Virus record (IMG/VR): IMGVR_UViG_3300020442_004113 | Coordinates: 1-33,034 of that record | Reading direction: 5' to 3' (one strand) | From: a virus | Length of the DNA: 33,034 nt | Shown here: positions 1-7,200 of the stretch, piece by piece | Layout: each line of letters starts with the position of its first letter | How positions within the stretch are numbered: the first letter of the stretch is position 1 | Made by a program: the position numbers and the translations under genes | The notes under the pieces: model-generated | Told to the model about the DNA's origin: nothing | What the model saw: the letters and a program-made list of their open reading frames with translations, nothing else | The model's database searches: none

Positions 1-1858
1 CACTATCAAAAGATATTGGTCCAGCACAGTGAGCGTTCTCATTACTGTCTATAGTTGTATTTATACTGAGTGACTGTGGATTAGTTCTGAACATATTCGA
101 TTTGATATTACCCGCGATTGCTGTCACGTCAGCTGAATCGATTGCTGTTGATCCTTGTCCTCTAAATGCTGTAATTACAACTGTATCACCAGAATCAGTT
201 GCAGCTCCCAATACTATAGATGTGCCATTTGTTGCGGTATAATCTGCAGAATCAATAAGTAGGATACCATTTCTAAATACTTGCACTTGATCTGCAATAT
301 ATGAGAGGGTTGCACTATTATCATCGTTACCAGTTATTGTAGTTGTAGGAGATGCTGTAGTATACACAAACTGTGTGGATCTAAATACCTCTCCCGAACC
401 GCTTCCACCACTAGATCCACCACCACTAAATTTACTAATTGCAACAACATCACCAGAATCAGTTGCTTGCGTAAGTACAACTGATGATCCATTGGTTGCA
501 GTATAATCCTGTGAATCGACTAGTAAGATACCATTCAAGAAAACTTGTATATTACCGACATCATAAGATAATGTACCACCATGTGTTGCAGTTCCACTAA
601 ATGTTGTTTGTGGTGTTGCGGATACATATTTAAATTGTGAATGGCCGGTACCACTTCCTGCTGTAAATTTGGTAACACTAATAACATCGCCAGAATCCGT
701 AGCCACGCCAAGGGTAATTGATGAGCCGCCAGTTGCTGTGTAATCCGCGGAGTCAACTAATAAAATACCATTTTGGAATACTATGATATTTCCAGCAGTA
801 TATGAGAGTGCTGTACCATTATCATCATTACCACTAATAGTTGTAGTCGGAGATGCTGTAGTATATGTAAAAGTGGTTTGTTGTGATTGGGTATTTACAA
901 TACTTAATACGGTCGCAGAGTCAACAGTGCTACTTCCTCCACCACCAGAATTTGATTGACGAGCTTGAACATACGCAGAATCAACAATGGCTAAAATACC
1001 AGATGAATCTTGGAATCTATCCCTTAGTTGAATATATGCAGAGTCAACAAGGTTAGTTACAACTGCAGAATCAAATACATTTACACGAGCATTAACATAT
1101 GCACTGTCAATAATATTTGCAATTTCTGCGGAATCAAGAGTTAATTTATGCCATGTCGTAAGAGGAGCAGGATTAGTATACATATATTTGTTATCAAACG
1201 GAGGAGCATATCCACTCATAGATGGAGTAAAATCAATATATCCTAAATTAGGTGCACCGCCATACTGCGCTCCTGTATCAGATACTGCAGTAATCGTTCT
1301 TGCATCTTGTCCACCAGAAGCTCGTGCAACCAACTGACCAACAGCAAAATTTTGGGAAGGTAATTGACCGGCCGGAACAATATCAAACCATGCTCTTGTG
1401 ACTGTTCCGTTATTTGTTTGTACACGAAAACCGGTATTTGCATATCCGGAACCTGTACCTATTATATTCGTAAGTACCCATACATCACCACGATAAGCAC
1501 CACCAGCAATATATGCTATATCTCCAACTCTCACTTGACCAATTTCAGTTCCTAGTCCATTATGTTGACTGAGAGTGGTAAGTTCACTAGCAGATGACAT
1601 TCTAAAAACGCGAGTAGATGTACCAGCATTTCTATCTGAATCTGCAGCGGTACCAATTAGTGTATTTACACCAGCTGAATCAACACCAGCATCTGTTCTA
1701 GTAGAAACATATGAACTATCAATAAGGTTAATAACACCGGCCGAATCAAGAGATAGATCAGTTATAACAATGTTCTTTGAACTTTGAACAAGTGCAGCTA
1801 TGGCTCTGTTTCTAGAGCGGTAAGTTTTTTCTGATGAACTACCTTTACGTTCTGACAT
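1..1858 (-). CDS. Modular tail fibre, 3' end cut by window edge
   Basis: An open frame runs from the ATG at 1858 to the left edge (at least 618 residues) with no stop. The N-terminus begins MSERKGSSSEKTYRSRNRAI. It holds four DS[AS]Y[IV] motifs (for example IVDSAYVQARQ) and three tandem beta repeats of about 75 residues with the core NGILLVDSADYTAT, encoded near 165-890. The last visible residues (HCAGPISFDS) resemble the C-terminus of the 82-residue protein at 3997-4245 (LVAGPIFIDSGVTV), so the stop is probably only some 15-20 codons beyond the edge. An AGGG ribosome site lies 7 bases before the ATG and a late promoter box sits just upstream. Role, inferred from modules common in marine phage fibres: host recognition or fibre shaft. 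The gene shares modules with the 1851-residue fibre, so paralogy or exchange is likely. Confidence 0.85.
   Translation of the reverse strand, partial: MSERKGSSSEKTYRSRNRAIAALVQSSKNIVITDLSLDSAGVINLIDSSYVSTRTDAGVDSAGVNTLIGTAADSDRNAGTSTRVFRMSSASELTTLSQHNGLGTEIGQVRVGDIAYIAGGAYRGDVWVLTNIIGTGSGYANTGFRVQTNNGTVTRAWFDIVPAGQLPSQNFAVGQLVARASGGQDARTITAVSDTGAQYGGAPNLGYIDFTPSMSGYAPPFDNKYMYTNPAPLTTWHKLTLDSAEIANIIDSAYVNARVNVFDSAVVTNLVDSAYIQLRDRFQDSSGILAIVDSAYVQARQSNSGGGGSSTVDSATVLSIVNTQSQQTTFTYTTASPTTTISGNDDNGTALSYTAGNIIVFQNGILLVDSADYTATGGSSITLGVATDSGDVISVTKFTAGSGTGHSQFKYVSATPQTTFSGTATHGGTLSYDVGNIQVFLNGILLVDSQDYTATNGSSVVLTQATDSGDVVAISKFSGGGSSGGSGSGEVFRSTQFVYTTASPTTTITGNDDNSATLSYIADQVQVFRNGILLIDSADYTATNGTSIVLGAATDSGDTVVITAFRGQGSTAIDSADVTAIAGNIKSNMFRTNPQSLSINTTIDSNENAHCAGPISFDS
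58..65 (-). promoter_or_regulatory. Possible late promoter box inside fibre end
   Basis: An exact TATAAATA reads on the minus strand. It lies within the partial fibre frame, but that frame seems close to its end, and other boxes in this window overlap the end of the preceding gene. It could serve a gene beyond the left edge or be chance. Confidence 0.3.
166..890 (-). repeat. Three tandem YLNG-type beta repeats in the fibre
   Basis: Three protein repeats of about 75 residues follow the pattern Y-T-T/S-A-S/T-P-x-T-T ... SGND ... G-x-L-S-Y ... I-x-V-F-x-NGILL-x-DS-x-DYTAT ... TDSGD-x-V. The same module occurs six times in the 1851-residue fibre. Such repeats are common in fibres of marine phages. 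Boundaries are approximate. Confidence 0.75.
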
Positions 1859-1874
1859 ATTATTTCCCTATCGG

Positions 1875-1882
1875 TATTTATA
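1875..1882 (-). promoter_or_regulatory. T4-type late promoter box
   Basis: An exact TATAAATA on the minus strand, 16 bases before the ATG at 1858, with an AGGGAAA ribosome site between. It lies in the 29-base gap after the 135-residue gene. In T4 this box is read by the late sigma factor gp55 with the sliding clamp. Confidence 0.75.
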
Positions 1883-1887
1883 ATTAA

Positions 1888-2295
1888 TCATGCTAACGTT
1901 CCAAAGAATGCTAGTCCAGGACCATGTGCGTTTGGTTCATTAGCTGATCCATTTGCGTCCTCTCTTGCTATGCCAATTGAGCCTGTTGCAAAATTATATG
2001 GACCAGTTGAAAAATTTCTAGAAGCGGATGATGCAACAAAAGGATTCGAACTACATGCAGTATAATCTACAGCAGCAAAACTAGTCGTAAAACTTAGAGT
2101 TGCTAAACCGCTTCCGGCATCAGTAATACCTGAGTGATTTAATGTATCTCCAACTGTATTTGTTGGATCTGCTAGGTTAAAACTACAAAATCCAACTGCA
2201 GCTCCTACACCACTACCGGTTCCGAGCGCAACATTTGTAGTATTTGTTGCCTCTGTTTTACCAAGTATGATTGCAAGATCTCTTGTTCTAGACAT
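1888..2295 (-). CDS. Small fibre-tip-like protein
   Basis: 135 residues. The start MSRTRDLAIILGKTEATN matches the style of N-termini by which marine phage fibre proteins attach, and resembles the 378-residue protein (MSRNQQIAKMIGRK). The rest is Gly/Ala/Ser/Thr-rich with no membrane segment and ends FFGTLA, echoing the GDLA end of the 127-residue protein at 3617-4000. The two also share a segment of the type DxxNxSxIxDxxxGxxTxxxTxxFA followed by a cysteine, so they look paralogous. It starts by a TAATG overlap with the gene upstream, which suggests translational coupling. Probable role: distal fibre tip or receptor-binding accessory. This rests on module resemblance and position only. Confidence 0.65.
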   Translation of the reverse strand: MSRTRDLAIILGKTEATNTTNVALGTGSGVGAAVGFCSFNLADPTNTVGDTLNHSGITDAGSGLATLSFTTSFAAVDYTACSSNPFVASSASRNFSTGPYNFATGSIGIAREDANGSANEPNAHGPGLAFFGTLA

Positions 2296-2483
2296 TATTC
2301 ACCTACACTGTCTGCTGGTTCTGGTGTATTACCTGCTGCTATCCATTTTTGGTATTTGATATAATCAGTGTTTGCCGAATCAAATGGGAAACTATAGTTT
2401 TCACCAATCACTTCAGCACCACCGATAGCACCACCTCTTACCTTATAAAGTTTATATGTTCTATTATTTTCTTCTTCTATCAT
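2295..2483 (-). CDS. Small fibre-associated protein (NTDYxKYxxWxAxGNTPEPAD motif)
   Basis: 62 residues. The C-terminal half, TDYIKYQKWIAAGNTPEPAD, is a motif found in many small phage proteins encoded beside tail-fibre genes, where it often follows a Pro/Asp-rich stretch. A GGAG ribosome site lies 6 bases before the ATG. The stop overlaps the next start (TAATG). The function of the family is not settled; fibre assembly or a tip accessory is inferred from position. No signal peptide or membrane helix is visible. Confidence 0.6.
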   Translation of the reverse strand: MIEEENNRTYKLYKVRGGAIGGAEVIGENYSFPFDSANTDYIKYQKWIAAGNTPEPADSVGE

Positions 2484-3620
2484 TTATAGCTCCGAATTAA
2501 AAGCTAACCAGGAAATACCGGCTGTACTGTTAACAAATTCTAATAGATATATGCTAGTTACCGTCATGCCACCGCCTGATCTAACATATCCTAAATCTAA
2601 ATTATTACCGCCTGAATAACCATCATTATGCAACCCCGTTGGAGTGCCGGAACCGCCGGCACTAAATCTACCACCTAAACTAAAATGTGCCAAGTCAGAA
2701 TACTGTATTCCTGGAGGAGTTCTCATTGCACTCTCTAAAAAGAATGGACAGTTACCGTTTGTTGCAGACCAATTACTACCCATTGCTAAACCAGCATAGT
2801 TTGCAAAGTTAGAATATCTCTGATAATATCTTTGGCAGCTTTGTCTTTCCTCACCAAATGTTCTATGTTGAAATGCTGTAGCTTGTGTTCCAACTTGTAA
2901 TTGTAATCCTGTTATATACAAAGTTGCTGCATTTGTTGAACACACATTGATATGCCCAGGAACTGCATAATCATATGATGTATTCCAACCGCCATCAGTA
3001 CTTGTACCACCATCAGAATGATCTGGTCCAAGTCCTGTATACCATTGTACCTTTAATCCAACTGCAGTGCTTCCCGCTCCATTCCACGTTCCTGTCGTTC
3101 TCGCAGGAATTGATATGGTTTTATATTCCCAAGTGTTTGCAGCATTAATTGTACAATTTGCTGTAAATATCTGTGTATCATCATGATTTAGAAGTACAAA
3201 TGGTATTGAACCAGTTACACTACATTTAATATAAAATGAACAAATCAAAGGTTGAGCAGCTGCAGTACCAAATCCAACATGTGCTATATTCTTTGCTTCA
3301 ACTCTTTGACCGATCATAGCATATTGTGTACCAGTAAATGTAGTTGCTGCCTTTGATGTCATTAATAATGAATATCCGAATCCACCTCCCGGTGTGTCTG
3401 TTGACTGTGATATTCTCATAGTGTCTGTTGGATTACCGGCAAAATTAAATCTATCAAGTGCATATAATTCTGAAGTTGTACTATCGATATAGGTTGTGCC
3501 TTGTGTCAATCGTTGTGCAACTTGCATCGCGCCATTAATAATCATATTCTGATTATCAGATTGTGTATGACCGCTACTCTTACGACCTATCATTTTAGCA
3601 ATTTGTTGATTTCTGCTCAT
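2484..3620 (-). CDS. Receptor-binding fibre-tip protein of the NMIINGAMQVAQR type
   Basis: 378 residues. After an N-terminal attachment-like stretch (MSRNQQIAKMIGRKSSG) comes NMIINGAMQVAQR, followed by YALDRFNF, a beta-rich body, and then LQLQVGTQATAF with FGEERQSCQRYYQRY. That combination is characteristic of a widespread family of phage fibre or spike proteins with a jelly-roll, carbohydrate-binding-like body. It is probably the part that touches the host surface. The 4-base overlap with the gene upstream (3617-3620) indicates coupled translation. Cysteines are scattered without a zinc or iron-sulfur pattern. The family match is by recalled motifs; the receptor is unknown. Confidence 0.75.
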   Translation of the reverse strand: MSRNQQIAKMIGRKSSGHTQSDNQNMIINGAMQVAQRLTQGTTYIDSTTSELYALDRFNFAGNPTDTMRISQSTDTPGGGFGYSLLMTSKAATTFTGTQYAMIGQRVEAKNIAHVGFGTAAAQPLICSFYIKCSVTGSIPFVLLNHDDTQIFTANCTINAANTWEYKTISIPARTTGTWNGAGSTAVGLKVQWYTGLGPDHSDGGTSTDGGWNTSYDYAVPGHINVCSTNAATLYITGLQLQVGTQATAFQHRTFGEERQSCQRYYQRYSNFANYAGLAMGSNWSATNGNCPFFLESAMRTPPGIQYSDLAHFSLGGRFSAGGSGTPTGLHNDGYSGGNNLDLGYVRSGGGMTVTSIYLLEFVNSTAGISWLAFNSEL

Positions 3621-4000
3621 GCAAGGTCTCCCATAACATGCTGATTTACAACTGATGTATCACGAGGGGCGCCGGCAAGATTATAGCATTGTACCATTCC
3701 TGCAGAAGTAGTGATACCAGATACATCCGGATCTCCAGGATATGGAGATGCTCCAACACTGTTACCTGCATAATGTTCCGCTGCCGTTGCACACCATTTA
3801 TTAGTAGCAAAATTATTTGTATAAGCTGTTGTGTTAGTACCAGCAGCAGTATCAGCAATAGATGATATATTAAAACTATCAAATATTGAATGAGTACCAA
3901 TTTGATCAATACCAATCCATGCCTTACATGCATTTTGCTTAGTCAGTGTGACTGGACCACCTGATAAATTTTGTATGGTAGTAATATTTAATTGACTCAT
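3617..4000 (-). CDS. Small fibre-tip protein (KAWIGID...DSFNISSI type)
   Basis: 127 residues. The segment KAWIGIDQIGTHSIFDSFNI belongs to a beta-rich domain often seen at the ends of marine phage fibres (typical form KAWxxFDGTGT...DSFNVSSI). It ends HVMGDLA, a common fibre-tip terminus. The start MSQLNITTIQNLSGGPVTL is a short attachment-like region. It overlaps both neighbours by 4 bases and so belongs to the coupled 4245-1888 group. It resembles the 135-residue protein at 1888-2295 in pattern and terminus. Role by inference: host recognition or fibre cap. Confidence 0.7.
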   Translation of the reverse strand: MSQLNITTIQNLSGGPVTLTKQNACKAWIGIDQIGTHSIFDSFNISSIADTAAGTNTTAYTNNFATNKWCATAAEHYAGNSVGASPYPGDPDVSGITTSAGMVQCYNLAGAPRDTSVVNQHVMGDLA

Positions 4001-4245
4001 GCTATCACCAATGTTGCGCTATCGTTAAGTGTTACAGTAACGCCGCTATCTATAAAAATAGGTCCAGCGACTAAGCCATTCTTTGCTGAATCAAGAGTTA
4101 CATCAGCAGATATTGTATGACTATGTTCTCTTATAATTCCATCAATACCTACAAGAGTTAATGTGCCAGCAGAATCTACACCACCGCCACCAGAACCTCC
4201 AGTCGATGAACTCCAATTACTTCTTATATCTGCTAAATTTGCCAT
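3997..4245 (-). CDS. Small Gly/Ser-rich fibre end protein
   Basis: 82 residues. The N-terminus MANLADIRSNWSSSTGG leads into a glycine run and then a beta-rich end, LVAGPIFIDSGVTVTLNDSA, closing with TLVIA. This GPI...SGVTVT end is a frequent C-terminal module in marine phage structural proteins and is also visible at the truncated end of the fibre at 1-1858. It probably acts as a trimer-forming or capping tip, perhaps added to a fibre in trans. It lies one base after the 1851-residue fibre and overlaps the next gene by 4 bases. Confidence 0.6.
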   Translation of the reverse strand: MANLADIRSNWSSSTGGSGGGGVDSAGTLTLVGIDGIIREHSHTISADVTLDSAKNGLVAGPIFIDSGVTVTLNDSATLVIA

Positions 4246-4246
4246 A

Positions 4247-7200
4247 TTAGTTCTCTATTAGTACCCAACCTTGAGTGGTGTTGTAATATACCAATCCAAT
4301 ACCCGCTCTGTTAATGTTAATAGTTAGATCGCTTCCGGAACCTTGAATATTATGTCCATTCCGTGCGACTGTAATATTATTTGTTGCTGCATTTCCTGTT
4401 ACATCAATGATTCTAATTTCATCGCCTAAAGATGCAGATGATGGAAGTGTTATTGTTTTTGCCACTGAGGTATCAATAAAGAGTTTATCACCAGCCACTG
4501 CAGTTACAGATGAATCAGTAGGAGCAGACCATGCATTTGTTCTTAAAGTGTTACTGTTACTTACAAAGGATGTAATTTTTATTTCATCATTAGCAAGTGC
4601 ACCAGTTAGAAGTCTAACTCCCATACCATTATTTGCTACATAATCGTCTGAATCATTTAACAATAAACCATTTAAGTGTACTTGAATATTACCTGGGCTA
4701 TATGCAAGACTTTTACCTGTTAAATCATTACCACTGAAAAGTGTTTGTGCAGAATCCGCAGTGAACTTATACAATTCCATATTGTGGCCAGGATTACTAA
4801 ATGCAGATATAACCAATTCATCATTAACCGTTGCTCCACTTGCAAGAATAATCGAAGTGCCATTTACTGCAGTATAATCTGTATTTCTTAACAGAATACC
4901 ATTCAAATAAACTTGTATTGCATCTGCAGTATAAGCTAGTGTATTACCATTAATATCAGCACCACTAAATGTTGTCTGACTTGCAGTTGCAGTATATTCA
5001 TAATTTTTTACAGTAGGAGATACAATTATTCCTTTACGATTAACCAAAGTAACAAGATCACCTGAATCTGTAGCACTTACAAGTGTTACAGTAGTACCAG
5101 CATTTGTAGAATAATCGTCTGAATCTTTGAGCAATATACCATTTAGGAACACGTCAAGAGTACCACTTGAATAATCAAGTGTAATACTATTATCATCTGC
5201 ACCTGTTATGGAAGTAGTGGGTGACGCTGTGGTATAATAATAATTCTGTTGTGTTAATCCTCGTTGGGTAGCGACACGTCCACGCCTTTCAACAATCGAG
5301 ACGCTGTGTCCGCTGTCGACTCCTGTTGTGAAGGTAACTGCGGTTGTAGAGGCATTGTAATCAGTACCGACCACTTGCAAGACGCCATTGAGGTAAACAT
5401 CAAGATGTGTAGGATCAATTGAACTATGAGTAAATGCAGTTTGTGATGCTGTCGCTGTATACTGCGATCTTTGTGTAGTAAATTCTCCACGAGTAAAGTC
5501 CACCTTTGTGCCAATATAATCTGAATCAATTAATTGTGATACGAGAGCAGAATCTAGACCGCTACCTCCTCCACCCCCTCCACCTGAAATGGTAATTGTT
5601 TTTGTTGCACCAGAACCAGATGCAGTTACTCCTGATCCTACAAAATTAAGAGTTGTGGCAGCAGTGGATAATGAACTACCTTCATCTTGAATAGTGAGGC
5701 TTGATCCACCACCAGATTGCCTTAACTGAACATATGCACTGTCAATTAATTGCGTAGTAAGAGCAGAATCCAGACCAGCACTTGATAATTCACTTTGATT
5801 TGCCAGTCTTACCCAATTACCTGCATGCGCAAAGTAACCAGCGCCAGTATTATGAACATGTGCAAACATACCATGATAGGTAGTGGCACTTGGTAATGCT
5901 CCTACTGAATCATATACGTTACCGAAGAGAACTTTGTTCCCTTTCATATCAAGGTCGCCGTTGGTAATTAAAAGTTTGGCATGATCAGAATCAATTATGG
6001 CTGTTATGGCGGAATCTGTTCTTGCCTTATCAATTTCTTGCCAAAGTGGATTACCAGCAAAGAACAAGAAAACATCATTGCCTGAATAATAATCACCAAT
6101 CTGACTAAATCCTATACCAGTGGCCTTTACACCACTCGGATGACTAATGTCTACAAAAGTATTGCCAGTTGTGTTAGCGCTTGCAGTTTTACCAAGAGCA
6201 ACACCACCTGAATTATACCATGTAACTGTACCACCTCCAGGGAAACCATTATCAGCATAGTCCCCATTTTCATAATCAATTCTTTCCAATCGCCCAGCAT
6301 TTGGATCACTATTTTCAATTATAATACCGCGAAGATCTTGTGGAGTAGTAAAGTCATAATCTGCACTTGCGTTTAATGCAGTAGGAGTCAAAGTTGCAGT
6401 AAAGGCAAACCATGCTGATGCAGTTGTACCAGAGGTAAATGAACCTCCGAGTGCATCTGTTCCACTTATATTTGTTCTTGTTGCAGATGATGAATTATTA
6501 CCAGCCCAATCATATATTTTATTATAATGTACAGTACTACTAAGTGCATAACCAGGCATTGTAGTTGAAAGCGCAGAATTTGGTACAGATTTGTAAAGAA
6601 TATCACTATCGGTTTTATACCAATATTCACCCAATTCTGAAATCGTTGGTTGAGTAGGCTGAATGTAATATTTCTTTTTTGCTTTTATTTTAATTATGTC
6701 AAAAATAAAGTCTGAATCAACATCTGCAGTAATAATAGAACTAACAGTTGCTGAATCAGTACCTGCAGCTGTTTGTCTTGCTTGTACATACGCACTATCC
6801 ACAATAGCAAGAATACCGGATGAATCTTGGAATCTATCTCTCAGTTGGATATAAGCACTGTCAACAATAGCCTCTACTGTACCAGAACCTATTCTTGCAT
6901 TAATATATGCACTATCAATCAGGTTAAGGACGTCTGCAGAATCTACACCAGTTGTATTACCACCAAATTTTAATACCGTAAGTTTATCACCACCTTCTGC
7001 AGATGCTGAATCAAGTAAAGTAATTGACGTACCATTTGTTGCGGTATAATCAACTGTATCAAGAAGAAGTATACCATTTAAATAAACAGCAATTGCACCT
7101 GCAGTGTATGATAGTGAATTACCGTTATCATCATTTCCAGAATAAGTTAGTGCACCCGAATCTAGAGTTTTAGTAAAGAACGTTTGTGTAAATGGTGTGG

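Noticed and set aside
2450-2500. TATAAATG before the 62-residue gene as a late promoter
   Set aside because: The last base differs from the box and forms part of the start codon context (the box would run into the ATG itself), so it could not place a start site upstream of the gene.
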